Of a stretch of 64,000 bases of DNA, positions 39,398 through 49,351 are shown piece by piece (positions within the stretch are counted from its first letter, which is position 1; the number at the start of each line of letters is the position of its first letter). Under the pieces are notes generated by a model. That model did not search any database. It was not told the origin of the DNA and saw only the letters and a program-made list of their open reading frames with translations. The stretch is from contig NZ_CP010892.1 in assembly GCF_000931465.1 (NCBI RefSeq), positions 4,363,388 to 4,427,387 on the forward strand, given 5' to 3'. The translations under genes and the position numbers were made by a program. Origin of the DNA: Pseudomonas sp. MRSN 12121. Its GTDB lineage: Bacteria; Pseudomonadota; Gammaproteobacteria; Pseudomonadales; Pseudomonadaceae.

Positions 39398-41205
39398 AAG
39401 TCTCCAGTCGCGTGAGCATCCTGCTGCTGGCCGCCCTCGCTGTGCTGCTGGCTTCCGTCCTGGTGTTTCTCTATCTCAAGTCCCGCTCCGACCAGACGGC
39501 GAGCTATACCGAGTCCCGCGACCTGATCCGCCAGATCAAGCAGCAGGATGCGCAGTGGGAGAACGAGGTCCTCAAGGCCAGGGTGGCCATCACCCACAAC
39601 TATGACCCGCTGGTGTCGCCCCTGAACGAGATGACGCACTTGTGGCAGGCCTTCGACTCGATGGAGGCACAGAAACAGCGCGACGCTTCGCCGATGTGGA
39701 GCAACGCCCACGACGGCTACCTGAATGCCATGAAGGAAAAGACCCGGCTGGTGGAACAGTTCAAGTCGCACAACTCGGTGCTGCGCAATTCCCTGGCGTT
39801 CCTGCCGACCGCCGAAGACGATATCCAGCAGCAACTGGCGCAACTGCCCGACGCCGACAAACTGCAGTTGCAGAATATCGCCACCGACACCTACGACCTG
39901 TTGCTCAGCAGCCTGGAGTTCGCCCAGGTCACCTCGGACGACAAGGCCGCGGACATCCTCGTGGGCCTGAACAAACTGAGCGTCAACAAGGAGCGCCTGC
40001 CCGAGGCGTTCCACGACCCGATCGACATTCTCAGCAATCACATCGAACTGATCCTGCGCGAGCAGCCCACGGTCAACCGCCTGCTCGAGGAAATCGAAGT
40101 GGTGCCGGTCGACGAGCGCCTGGACGACATCACCGTCCTGCTCGACCGCGACCAGCAACAGGCCGAAGCCATCAACCAGCGCTATCACTTTTACCTGCTG
40201 CTGTTCTCCACCCTCCTGGTGCTGCTGCTGATCTGGCTGGGTATCCGCCTGATTCGCAGCTTCGCCGAGATCAATCAGATGAACCGTGCCCTGGTGGTCG
40301 CCAACGACGAACTCGAGCAACGGGTCGAGGAACGTACGCGCCAGCTCAAGGACACCCAGAGCGAGCTGCTCGACACCGCCCGCCAGGCCGGCATGGCGGA
40401 AATCGCCACCAATGTCCTGCACAACGTGGGCAACGTGCTCAACAGCGTGAACATCTCCGCCGACCTGGTCAGCCGCAAGCTGCGCAACAGCAAGGCCCAG
40501 GGGCTGGGCAAGGCGATGCAGCTGATCAACGAACACCCCCATGACCTGGGGCGTTTTCTCACCGAGGACGAAAAAGGCAAGCTGCTGCCGGGCTACCTGA
40601 ACCAGTTGGTCGACGCCATCGACCAGGAGCAACAGGGCATGGCCGAGGAGCTGACCCAGTTGAGCAAGAGCGTCGATCACATCAAGGACATCGTCGCCAC
40701 CCAGCAATCCTATGCCGGCGCCAGCAGCGTGCTGGAGCCCCTGGCGGTCAGCGAACTGCTCGAAGACGCCCTGCGCATGAACTCCGGCGCCCTCACCCGC
40801 CACCACGTGACCGTGCTCAAGGAATATGCCGATGTGCCCCGGATCATGGGCGACAAGCACCGCCTGCTGCTGATCCTGATCAACCTGATCAGCAACGCCA
40901 AGTACGCCATGTCCGACCTGACCAACCAGGCGCGCAACATGACCCTGGCGGCGGCCGTGGTCGACGGCCAGACCCTGCAGATCAGCGTGCGCGACGAGGG
41001 CGAAGGCATCGCCCCGGAAAACATGACCCGCATCTTTGCCCACGGCTTCACGACCCGCAAGGAAGGCCATGGCTTCGGCCTGCACAGTTGCGCGCTGGCG
41101 GCCATGGAGATGAGCGGCCACTTGACGGCCCACAGCGATGGCCCGGGCAAGGGCGCGCTGTTCGTCCTGCAGATTCCCCTGATACTCGCCGAAGGTGAGC
41201 CATGA
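39394..41205 (+). CDS. Membrane sensor histidine kinase
   Basis: 603 aa. TM1 about residues 7-28, a periplasmic helical sensor (about 30-265), TM2 about 268-288 (YLLLFSTLLVLLLIWLGIRLI), a coiled coil (ANDELEQRVEERTRQLKDTQ), a phospho-acceptor His in ATNVLHNVGNVLNSV, and an ATPase domain with NLISNAKYA (N box), RDEGEGI (G1) and HGFGLHSCALA (G2). ATGA overlap with the peroxidase gene. The kinase variant with VLHN differs from the usual HE[IL]NNP box. Confidence 0.9.
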   Translation: MKVSSRVSILLLAALAVLLASVLVFLYLKSRSDQTASYTESRDLIRQIKQQDAQWENEVLKARVAITHNYDPLVSPLNEMTHLWQAFDSMEAQKQRDASPMWSNAHDGYLNAMKEKTRLVEQFKSHNSVLRNSLAFLPTAEDDIQQQLAQLPDADKLQLQNIATDTYDLLLSSLEFAQVTSDDKAADILVGLNKLSVNKERLPEAFHDPIDILSNHIELILREQPTVNRLLEEIEVVPVDERLDDITVLLDRDQQQAEAINQRYHFYLLLFSTLLVLLLIWLGIRLIRSFAEINQMNRALVVANDELEQRVEERTRQLKDTQSELLDTARQAGMAEIATNVLHNVGNVLNSVNISADLVSRKLRNSKAQGLGKAMQLINEHPHDLGRFLTEDEKGKLLPGYLNQLVDAIDQEQQGMAEELTQLSKSVDHIKDIVATQQSYAGASSVLEPLAVSELLEDALRMNSGALTRHHVTVLKEYADVPRIMGDKHRLLLILINLISNAKYAMSDLTNQARNMTLAAAVVDGQTLQISVRDEGEGIAPENMTRIFAHGFTTRKEGHGFGLHSCALAAMEMSGHLTAHSDGPGKGALFVLQIPLILAEGEP

Positions 41206-42608
41206 ACAACCCGATAAACCGGCGCGTCCTGCTGATCGACGACACCCCCGCGATCCACGACGACTTCCGCAAGATCCTCACCCCCAAGACCGGTGACAGC
41301 GCCGACCTCGATGCGATGGAAAGCGCGCTGTTCGGCAGCGCGCCGAAAACCGCCGCCACGGTGTTCGAGCTGGACTCGGCCTACGGCGGCCAGGAAGGCC
41401 TGGGCAAGCTGCTGGACGCCGCCAGCAAGGACCTGCCCTACGCGCTGGCTTTCGTCGACATGCGTATGCCCGACGGCTGGGACGGCGCGCAGACCATCGA
41501 AGAACTGTGGAAGCACGACCCGCAGTTGCAGGTGGTGGTCTGCACCGCCTACTCCGACTATTCCTGGGACGAACTGCTCGAACGCCTCAACGGGCACGAT
41601 CGCCTGCTGATTCTGAAAAAGCCGTTCGACAACATCGAAGTGCAGCAGATGGCCAACACCCTCACCACCAAGTGGGAAATGACCCAGCGCGCGCAATTGC
41701 AGATGAGCCAGCTGGAAGAGCGGGTGGAACAGCGCACCCTGGCGCTGACCCAGGCCAGCGCCGCGCTGCAGCGGGAGATCGACGAGCGCAAGCTGCTGGA
41801 AAGCCAACTGGTGCAATCGGAAAAGCTCGCCTCGCTGGGCCAGTTGGCCGCGGGGGTGGCCCACGAGATCAATAACCCGATCGGGTTCATTTCCTCCAAC
41901 CTCGGCGCCCTGGACAACTACTTCAAGCGCCTGCAAGAGATGCTCGAAGCCTATGGCAACGCCGAGGCCGAGATCGGCGCCAGCGAGCGCCGCGGGCAAT
42001 TGCAGCAACTGCGCACGGCCATCGAGCTGGACTTCCTCCTGGAAGACATTCCACTGCTGATCAAGGAGTCCAAGGACGGCATCGGCCGGGTCAGCCAGAT
42101 CGTCAAGGACCTCAAGGACTTTTCCCGGGTGGATTCGACCCAGGAATGGCAGTGGGCGAACCTGCAACAGGGCATCGACTCGACGCTGAACATCGTTGCC
42201 GCCGAAATCAAGTACAAGGCCGACGTGGTCAAGGAGTACAGCGAGCTGCCGGAAGTCGAGTGCCTGCCGTCGCAGATCAATCAGGTGGTGATGAACCTGA
42301 TCGTCAATGCCGCCCAGGCCATGGGTGAGGAACGCGGTACCATCACCCTGCGCGACGGCAGCGACGGCGAGCATGTCTGGATCGAGGTCGCCGACAACGG
42401 TTCGGGCATTGCGCCGGACAGCCTGCAGAAAATCTTCGACCCGTTCTTCACCACCAAGCCGGTCGGCCAGGGCACCGGGCTCGGGCTGTCGTTGTCCTAC
42501 GGCATCGTGAAGAAACACCGCGGCGACATCTCGGTCCGCAGCGAGCTCGGGGTCGGCACCACCTTCCGGGTCGAACTTCCGGTGCACCAGAGCAGAAAGG
42601 CCGGCTGA
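41202..42608 (+). CDS. REC-histidine kinase
   Basis: 468 aa, soluble. REC (RRVLLIDDTPAIHDDFRKIL..FVDMRMPDGWDG..ILKKPFD) is the third close paralogue of this REC type in the operon. A coiled coil follows, then HisKA with GVAHEINNPIGFI and HATPase (NLIVNAAQAMG, DNGSGI, FTTKPVGQGTGLGLSLS). A relay with the upstream membrane kinase and the two REC-c-di-GMP proteins is likely. ATGA overlap with the upstream gene. Confidence 0.92.
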   Translation: MNNPINRRVLLIDDTPAIHDDFRKILTPKTGDSADLDAMESALFGSAPKTAATVFELDSAYGGQEGLGKLLDAASKDLPYALAFVDMRMPDGWDGAQTIEELWKHDPQLQVVVCTAYSDYSWDELLERLNGHDRLLILKKPFDNIEVQQMANTLTTKWEMTQRAQLQMSQLEERVEQRTLALTQASAALQREIDERKLLESQLVQSEKLASLGQLAAGVAHEINNPIGFISSNLGALDNYFKRLQEMLEAYGNAEAEIGASERRGQLQQLRTAIELDFLLEDIPLLIKESKDGIGRVSQIVKDLKDFSRVDSTQEWQWANLQQGIDSTLNIVAAEIKYKADVVKEYSELPEVECLPSQINQVVMNLIVNAAQAMGEERGTITLRDGSDGEHVWIEVADNGSGIAPDSLQKIFDPFFTTKPVGQGTGLGLSLSYGIVKKHRGDISVRSELGVGTTFRVELPVHQSRKAG

Positions 42609-42623
42609 CCTCACCCCGCCTCC

Positions 42624-43428
42624 GTAGGAGCCAGGCTTGCCGGCGATCCAGGCAACGCGATGAACCAGGCCCGCCGCCATCGCGGGCAAGCCTCGCTCCT
42701 ACATCCCGCGATGACAGCACCTCCCCGTAGGAGCCAGGCTTGCCGGCGATCCAGGCAACGCGGTGAACCAGGCCCGCCGCCATCGCGGGCAAGCCTCGCT
42801 CCTACATCCCGCGATGACAGCAGCGCTCCCGTAGGAGCCAGGCTTGCCGGCGATCCAGGCAACGCGGTGAACCAGGCCCGCCGCCATCGCGGGCAAGCCT
42901 CGCTCCTACACCCCGCGATGGCAGCACCTCCCCGTAGGAGCCAGGCTTGCCGGCGATCCAGGCAACGCGGTGGACCAGGCCCGCCGCCATCGCGGGCAAG
43001 CCTCGCTCCTACATCCCGCGATGACAGCAGCGCTTCCGTAGGAGCCAGGCTTGCCGGCGATCCGGGCAACGCGGTGGACCAGGCCCGCCGCCATCACGGG
43101 CAAGCCTCGCTCCTACATCCCGCGATGACAGCACCTCCCCGTAGGAGCCAGGCTTGCCGGCGATCCAGGCAACGCGGTGAACCAGGCCCGCCGCCATCGC
43201 GGGCAAGCCTCGCTCCTACATCCCGCGATGACAGGAGCGCTTCCGTAGGAGCCAGGCTTGCCGGCGATCCAGGCTACGCGGTGAACCAGGCCCGCCGCCA
43301 TCGCGGGCAAGCCTCGCTCCTACATCCCGCGATGACAGGAGCGCTTCCGTAGGAGCCAGGCTTGCCGGCGATCCAGGCTACGCGGTGAACCAGGCCCGCC
43401 GCCATCGCGGGCAAGCCTGGCGCCTACA
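42624..43428. repeat. Eight tandem BIME/REP units of 103-104 bp
   Basis: Units start at 42624, 42727, 42831, 42934, 43038, 43141, 43245 and 43349. Each has two head-to-head REP elements: GTAGGAGCCAGGCTTGCCGG... and ...CGCGGGCAAGCCTCGCTCCTAC. The inter-unit spacer alternates at first between an ACCTCCCC form (103) and a GCGCTCCC/GCGCTTCC form (104), and the last two are both 104. Copies are nearly identical. All ORFs across it are spurious. Confidence 0.95.
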
Positions 43429-43634
43429 GAACGGCATGCTGCGCGCCCAATCTCTTGTATGATGCCGCGCTTCAAGAATGGGTCGCGGATTTCGTCTTGC
43501 CAATGACCGTCGGAGCAAATCCGGCCGGACGCCTTCAGGGCACACAGCGCTTTCCCGTCTTACACAGCAGGCTCTTTCCCCAGCACCAGCCCCCTCGTGC
43601 CTGCCCCGGGATCGCAGTCGTCGAGGAGCTTTTC

Positions 43635-45818
43635 ATGCATACGTCTTACCGGGCTTCCCGCCAGGGACTGCCCGCCCCACGGTTCGCGCGCAATCTGCTG
43701 GGCCTGCTGCTGGCCGGCGCCACGCCTGCGACCCAGGCCGCCGAAACGCTACTGCCGGCACTCACCGTGAGCGGCGACGACTACTCCGGCTATCAGGCCG
43801 ACAGCGCCGCGGTCGGCGGCTTCGAGGCCGCACCGCTGCTTGACACGCCCGCCTCGATCGCCGTGTTCAACGAGGCCCTGATCAAGGACCAGCAGGCGCG
43901 CCTGCTCAGCGAGGTGCTGAAGAACGACGCCTCGGTGGGCGAAAGCTATGCACCGGTCGGCTACTACGAAAACTTCATGCTGCGCGGCTTTTCGCTGAAC
44001 GCCGCCAACAGCTATCGGATCAATGGCCGCAGTATCGCCGGCGAGCAGAATGTCGGCCTGGAGAACAAGCAGCAGGTGGAAGTGCTCAAAGGCCTTTCCG
44101 GCCTGCAGAGCGGGATCAGCGAGCCCGGCGGGCTGATCAACTACGTGACCAAGCGCCCCACCGACGTGCGTTCGGTGACGGTCGCCACCGACGATCGCGG
44201 CAGCGGCTACCTGGCCACCGATGTCGGCGGCTGGTTCGGCAGCGAGCAACAGTTCGGGCTGCGCGCCAACCTGGCTCACGAAGACATCCACTCCTATGTC
44301 GAGCACGCCAACGGCCAGCGCGATTTCGCCGCCCTGGCCTTCGACTGGAACATCAGCCCCGACGCCCTGCTGCAACTGGACGTCGAGTACCAGACCCGGG
44401 AACAGCGTTCGGCCCCGGGTTATCAATTGCTCGGCGGCAGCGAACTGCCACACCACGCCTCGCCGAAGAAGCTGCTGGCGCACCAGAGCGGCTCGAAACC
44501 AGTCAGCAGCGAAGCCTTGAACCTTAACGGCAGCTTCGAATACCGCTTCGACGACCAATGGAAAGGCACCTTCAGCGCCTCGCGCAGCCGGGTGGTGATC
44601 GACGACTACAGCTCGTTCGCCTGGGGCTGCTACGGTGCCGCCAGTTGTGCCGGTACGACAGTGCCCAACCATTTCAGCCCCGAAGGCGACTATGACCTCT
44701 ACGACTTCCGCAGCCCGGACGACACCCGGCGCAACGACGAAGCGCAGGCGATGCTCAGCGGCAACTTCGCGGCCGGCGGGCTGGATCACGAACTCAACGT
44801 CGGCACCAGCGCCTTGCGCCGTGTGGTGGACAAGCGCGATGCCATCAACCAGATGATCGGCAGCGCCAATATCAACGGCGAACCGGCGGACTTCCCCCGC
44901 TACGACGGGCCGCTCAACGATTCCTACCGGCACCTGGACAGCCGCCAGTACGGACTGTTCATCAATGACCGGATCAGCTTCAACGAACACTGGCAGACGG
45001 TGCTCGGCGCGCGCGAGGTGCGCCTGGACGAAAAGACCTTCGACAGCCAGGGCGACACCCGCCGCCACACCCAGCGGTACGTGTTCCTGCCCCAGGCCGC
45101 GCTGATCTACAAGCCGATCGAAAACCTGGCGCTCTACACCCGCTACAGCAAGGGCCTGTCGCTGGGCGGCGAAGCGCCATGGTTCGCCAGCAATGCCTTC
45201 GACATCCTCGCCCCCACCGTATCGCGGCAGATCGAGGCCGGCATCAAGTACGACTGGCAACGCATCAGCCTGGCTGCGGCGCTGTTCCAGATCCGCCAGG
45301 CCTACCAGTATTCCCGGCCGAACGAAGACGGCTCGTTCACCTACACCCAGCAAGGCGAGCAGAAGAACACCGGGCTGGAACTGTCGGCCAACGGCTGGGC
45401 CACCCAGCGCCTGCAGCTATCGGCCAGCGTGGCGGCGATCCGTGCGCGGGTCAGCGGCAGCGATACCCCGGCGTATGAGGGCCACCAGGCGCTGAACGTG
45501 CCGACGCTGCGCGCCAGCCTCCATGGCGACTACGCCCTGCCCTGGCTCGACGGCCTGGCGCTGCTCGGCGGGGTGCAATACAGCGGCAGCAAGTACGCCA
45601 ACCGCCAGGGCGAAGTGCGAACCGGCAGCTACGCCGTGTTCAATATCGGCAGCCGCTACAGCACCCGCATCGACGGTTACGACACGGTGTTCCGGCTGAC
45701 CGTGGACAACCTGTTCGACAAGCGCTACTGGCGCGACGCCGGCGACTACATGGGCGATGGCTACCTGTTCCAGGGCCCGCCCCTGACGGCGCGGCTGAGT
45801 GCCTCGATCAACTTCTGA
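43635..45818 (+). CDS. TonB-dependent siderophore receptor
   Basis: Outer-membrane ferric-siderophore transporter, 727 aa. A signal peptide ends near ATPATQAAE. The plug domain includes TPASIAVFNEALIKDQQARLLSEVLKNDASV, ENFMLRGF and EVLKGLSGLQSGISEPGGLINYVTKRP. The rest is a 22-strand-type barrel ending DNLFDKRYWR...GPPLTARLSASINF with a terminal Phe. There is no N-terminal signalling domain. GAGGAG precedes the ATG at 43635. The specific siderophore cannot be told. No convincing Fur box was seen. Confidence 0.92.
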   Translation: MHTSYRASRQGLPAPRFARNLLGLLLAGATPATQAAETLLPALTVSGDDYSGYQADSAAVGGFEAAPLLDTPASIAVFNEALIKDQQARLLSEVLKNDASVGESYAPVGYYENFMLRGFSLNAANSYRINGRSIAGEQNVGLENKQQVEVLKGLSGLQSGISEPGGLINYVTKRPTDVRSVTVATDDRGSGYLATDVGGWFGSEQQFGLRANLAHEDIHSYVEHANGQRDFAALAFDWNISPDALLQLDVEYQTREQRSAPGYQLLGGSELPHHASPKKLLAHQSGSKPVSSEALNLNGSFEYRFDDQWKGTFSASRSRVVIDDYSSFAWGCYGAASCAGTTVPNHFSPEGDYDLYDFRSPDDTRRNDEAQAMLSGNFAAGGLDHELNVGTSALRRVVDKRDAINQMIGSANINGEPADFPRYDGPLNDSYRHLDSRQYGLFINDRISFNEHWQTVLGAREVRLDEKTFDSQGDTRRHTQRYVFLPQAALIYKPIENLALYTRYSKGLSLGGEAPWFASNAFDILAPTVSRQIEAGIKYDWQRISLAAALFQIRQAYQYSRPNEDGSFTYTQQGEQKNTGLELSANGWATQRLQLSASVAAIRARVSGSDTPAYEGHQALNVPTLRASLHGDYALPWLDGLALLGGVQYSGSKYANRQGEVRTGSYAVFNIGSRYSTRIDGYDTVFRLTVDNLFDKRYWRDAGDYMGDGYLFQGPPLTARLSASINF

Positions 45819-45829
45819 CACCCCTATGC

Positions 45830-46228
45830 CTATTGGAAGGCGTCGACCACTACATCGAAGATCATCTGGTTCGACGTCCTGACCAGCAGCAGGTCGGAGC
45901 CGGCCCGCCACCATTGGTAGCCTTCATAGCGCGGCAGTTGCCGGAGCAGCCTGGGGCTCAGTGGCCGGGACTGCTGCGCTGGCAGGGTGCGACCGCGGCG
46001 GATGCCCTGCCGGAGGTCCGGCGCCAGTGCCGCGGCCGGGCGCCAATCCCGCTTCGAGTCTTGCAGCAGGTTTTTCACCTGGTAGTAATTGACCACCGGC
46101 AGGCGCTCCCAATTCGCGTGGTCGTTGGAATATGGGACAGTGGCCTGGATCTCGGGCGCCGCACCGCAAACCGGCGGTAACGCCAGCAGAATCGAGACGA
46201 TCGGGATTGCAAAGCCTGCTCTGAGCAT
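45830..46228 (-). CDS. RcnB-like periplasmic protein
   Basis: 132 aa with a signal peptide (LRAGFAIPIVSILLALPPVCGA). The C-terminal half (LPAQQSRPLSPRLLRQLPRYEGYQWWRAGSDLLLVRTSNQMIFDVVVDAF) fits the RcnB family (LP..L..RLP....GY.W...G.DLVLV....G.I.DVV), small periplasmic proteins of which one member affects Ni/Co homeostasis. It converges with the receptor gene 12 bp away. Confidence 0.78.
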   Translation of the reverse strand: MLRAGFAIPIVSILLALPPVCGAAPEIQATVPYSNDHANWERLPVVNYYQVKNLLQDSKRDWRPAAALAPDLRQGIRRGRTLPAQQSRPLSPRLLRQLPRYEGYQWWRAGSDLLLVRTSNQMIFDVVVDAFQ

Positions 46229-46325
46229 CGCCTTCTCCAGGCATCGTGGCGTCGAAGCTTATGGAAAGGCATTTCCCGGCAATAGTTCCCGCACTGGCCG
46301 GCATCGCGATGTCCAGGCAAACAAA

Positions 46326-46352
46326 AACGCCGCTCCCGAGGGGAGCGGCGTT
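46326..46352. terminator. Rho-independent terminator after mqo
   Basis: AACGCCGCTCCC-GAG-GGGAGCGGCG with T/A tracts on both sides. It lies about 70 nt beyond the mqo stop and can stop minus-strand transcripts. Confidence 0.8.
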
Positions 46353-46419
46353 TGTTGTTTCGACCCGGGCCATGCAACGGGCCCCGGCCTGGGCTGCACC
46401 GCAAGGGCGCAGCCGGGTG

Positions 46420-48065
46420 TTACAGAGCCATGTCAGTCGACGCGTTGCTGGCTGGCGCCTTTGGCGCTTCGGCCGCAGGTTGCGCTGGCGCGGCGGCGTT
46501 ACCGATGGCGGGTGGTGGGGTCAGTTGCAGGGTTTCTGCGGTATAGGCCCACTCTTTCGCGACGCGCTCAGGGCTGCCGTTGAGCTGGGTGCCGTAGCTC
46601 GGCACGATCTGGTGCAGCTTTTCCTGCCAGGCCGGGGTCGCGACCTTGTCCTTGAACACCTTCTCCAGCACGCTCAGCATGATCGGCGCGGCAGTCGAAG
46701 CACCCGGCGAAGCGCCCAGCAGGCCGGCAATGCTGCCGTCCTGGGCGGCAACGATCTCGGTGCCCAGTTTCAGGACGCCGCCCTGCTGCTCATCGCGCTT
46801 GATGATCTGCACGCGCTGGCCGGCCTGCCACAGACGCCAGTCTTCAGCCTTGGCGTTGGGGAAGTACTCTTTCAGGGCGTTAAGGCGGTCTTCATCCGAC
46901 AGCATCAGCTGGCCGGCAAGGTACTCGACCAGCGGGTATTCCTTGATGCCGACCTTGGTCATGGGCCAGATGTTGTGAGTGGTGGTGCTGGTCAGCAGGT
47001 CGAAGTACGAACCTTCCTTGAGGAACTTGGTGGAGAAGGTCGCGAACGGGCCAAACAGGATCACGCGCTTGCCGTCCAGCACGCGGGTGTCCAGGTGCGG
47101 AACCGACATCGGCGGCGCGCCGACCGATGCCTTGCCGTAGGCCTTCGCCAGGTGCTGCTCGGCGATCGATGGGTTCTCGGTCACCAGGAACGAACCGCCC
47201 ACAGGGAAGCCGGCATATTCCTTGGCTTCGGGGATGCCCGACTTCTGCAGCAGGTGCAGGGCACCGCCGCCGGCGCCGATGAACACGAACTTGGCATCGG
47301 TCTGGGTTCGGTACCGTCTTTCAGGTTCTTGTACACCACGCGCCACGAGCCATCGTCGTTACGCTTGATGTCTTCCACTTCGCTGGACAGCTTCAGCGAG
47401 AAGTTCGGCTGGGCTTTCAAGTGGCCGACGAACTGGCGGGTGATCTCGCCGAAGTTCACGTCGGTGCCGATCGGCGACCAGGTGGCGGCGATCTTCTGCT
47501 TCGGATCGCGCCCTTCCATCATCAGCGGGACCCACTTCTTGATCTGCTCCGGGTCTTCGGAGTACTGCATGCCGGCGAACAGCGGGCTCGCCTGCAGCGC
47601 TTCGTAGCGCTTCTTGAGGAACTTGATGTTGTCGTCGCCCCACACGAAGCTCATGTGCGGCGTGGAGTTGATGAACGAACGCGGGTTCTTCAGCACATCG
47701 TTCTTGACCTGCCACGACCAGAACTGGCGGGAAATCTGGAACGCTTCGTTGATCTCGATCGCCTTGGCGATCTCGACCTTGCCGTCCTTGTTTTCCGGGG
47801 TGTAGTTCAGTTCCGCCAGGGCGGAGTGACCGGTACCGGCGTTGTTCCAGCCGTTCGAGCTTTCTTCGGCGACGCCGTCGAGACGCTCGACCATTTCCAT
47901 CGACCAGCCCGGCTCCAGCTCATTGAGCCAGATACCCAGGGTCGAACTCATGATGCCGCCACCGATGAGCAGCACATCCACTTTCTTGGTCTCGGCGGCG
48001 TACGCGGAGCTGAGCCCCATCGTCATCGCCAAGCCCAGCAGGGCCGTGTTCACTTTTTTCAACAT
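46420..48065 (-). pseudogene. mqo: Malate:quinone oxidoreductase, interrupted by a one-base deletion
   Basis: FAD enzyme oxidising malate and passing electrons to quinone. The N-terminal part starts at 48065 (signal-like KKVNTALLGLAMTMGLSSAYA, then VDVLLIGGGIMSSTLG, GWNNAGTGHSA, SPIGTDVNFGE). The frame is lost near 47305-47309, and the rest (DAKFVFIGAGGGALHLLQKSGIPEA...GLLGASPGAS) continues one base over to 46420. One extra A in GAACCCAG restores a 548-aa ORF. A proline/alanine-rich C-terminal tail is present. Either a true mutation or a sequence error. Confidence 0.92.
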
Positions 48066-48728
48066 ACAGTAGTTCCTACGATAGAACGCCATCCGCCCCC
48101 CATTCCCGATCATGAGCTGCCCAGGCACCGCCGGGGGTCCCTGTACTCGGAAGAACTGAAGGGTGGGCACACAAAGCCGACATGACACTATCGACCTCAG
48201 TTTATATGTCGCTCCTGCGCTGACTTCTTATTCGTGTTGGCTTCAGCTACTTGAGTGACACGCTTTTGTTGGGACGCTCGCGGACGGCATCAGTCGATGG
48301 TCCGGTGCGCCCGCTAAAACCACATTCCCACAGAGAGACTAGTCGGGTGTAACCAAAGGAGTGAATAAACAGCACCCGGTATTACGATCGGCCTGTAGCC
48401 GCCGCTCCTGCGCTCGCCACCTGACAGCAGCGAGAAGATAGGCATGACCCACAGAGATCGCCCCCAACCCTGGCAGCCCTGCTGGTGAAAGCGAAATGGC
48501 CAGCATGGGTGGTGGCTAACGCGCCATTGTCCACGGGACGGCCAAAGCCGTCAAAAAAACTGTCAGATTTGTCCTGTTTTTATGCAGAAAAGTACCTTGA
48601 TGATTCAAGAACTTACCTGGCTCAAGACGAGCGCCGGACATCCCGACCCATCGCGCGGGCATAAAAAAGCCCCGGAGACCCAGGGCTTCAGCTACAGCGC
48701 CGACCTTCATGAAGTGGCTCTGGACCGC
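48066..48728. other. 663-bp interval with mqo upstream region and a terminator
   Basis: Includes the mqo 5' region (48066-48250), the terminator at 48663, and about 400 bp with no gene I can support. An ORF at 48516-48710 (minus) runs through the terminator and looks spurious. Confidence 0.6.
48663..48689 (-). terminator. Rho-independent terminator (minus)
   Basis: On the minus strand AAGCCCTGG-loop-CCGGGGCTT is followed by TTTTTA, 40 nt after the lipoprotein gene. Confidence 0.82.
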
Positions 48729-49064
48729 CTACAGGCAATCCTGCACCACCTTTTTCAAGCTCCCGGACTTGGCCCAGGGAGTGCCCTGGTAGAGCGATAC
48801 CAGGCTGCCATTCTTCGATTTCACCACTTCCACGATTTCATCCGAGGCCAGGCTGCCGGGGGCGGTAATCCGGTAACCATTGGAGATATCGGTCTGGGTG
48901 GTCCGGGACGTCTCGCGCTGCCAGGCCGGCAGTACGCACTGGGCATAGTCCTTGGGCGTCTTGCTGGTGATTTCGCTGACATTCGGCTTGCCCGGTGCCA
49001 GCGCCGTGGGCAACGAACAACCGGCCAGCAGTCCCATCAGCGACGCTCCGAGCCAAACTCGCAT
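48729..49064 (-). CDS. Small lipoprotein
   Basis: 111 aa. The N-terminus VWLGASLMGLLAGCSLP has a lipobox LLAGC (Cys16). The mature part (KDYAQCVLPAWQRETSRTTQTDISNGYRITAPGSLASDEIVEVVKSKNGSLVSLYQ) may form a small beta-rich domain. Ser at +2 predicts outer-membrane sorting. Function unknown. Confidence 0.82.
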   Translation of the reverse strand: MRVWLGASLMGLLAGCSLPTALAPGKPNVSEITSKTPKDYAQCVLPAWQRETSRTTQTDISNGYRITAPGSLASDEIVEVVKSKNGSLVSLYQGTPWAKSGSLKKVVQDCL

Positions 49065-49351
49065 AGTGTTTCCTCATCCTTAAATAATCGACAAATGTAT
49101 CATTTACCGGTGCCGCCAGTTAATGACCGGGGGTTGGACAGCGGCGCCGGGCAATATCTCCCTGCGCCGCCAATCATCGCCGCGTCGCTGTCAAAAAAAC
49201 GTTAAGCCCGTCACGCCCTGGTCAAGCGAGGGCCGAGGCTCCGGCCCTGTCGATTGGCGGAAAACTCCCGCAGCCTGTCGTTTCCGAACCTTCCCGGGCC
49301 TGTGGCGCGCCGGTAGCGTGGTGCCCCTACCCAGCATTCGGAAAGAAAACC

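Noticed and set aside
42611..43352. Several ORFs of 65-230 codons with Arg/Ala/Ser-rich repeats
   Set aside because: They are translations of the BIME repeat array on both strands; the repetition comes from the DNA units and no ribosome-binding sites are present.
42624..43428. Regular spacing looked like a CRISPR array
   Set aside because: Units are 103-104 bp with almost no unique spacer and contain REP inverted pairs; no cas genes are nearby.
43455..43634. N-terminal extension of the siderophore receptor
   Set aside because: The signal peptide and ribosome-binding site fit the ATG at 43635; the upstream residues look non-coding.
48516..48710. 64-codon minus-strand ORF
   Set aside because: It runs through a rho-independent terminator and has no ribosome-binding site.
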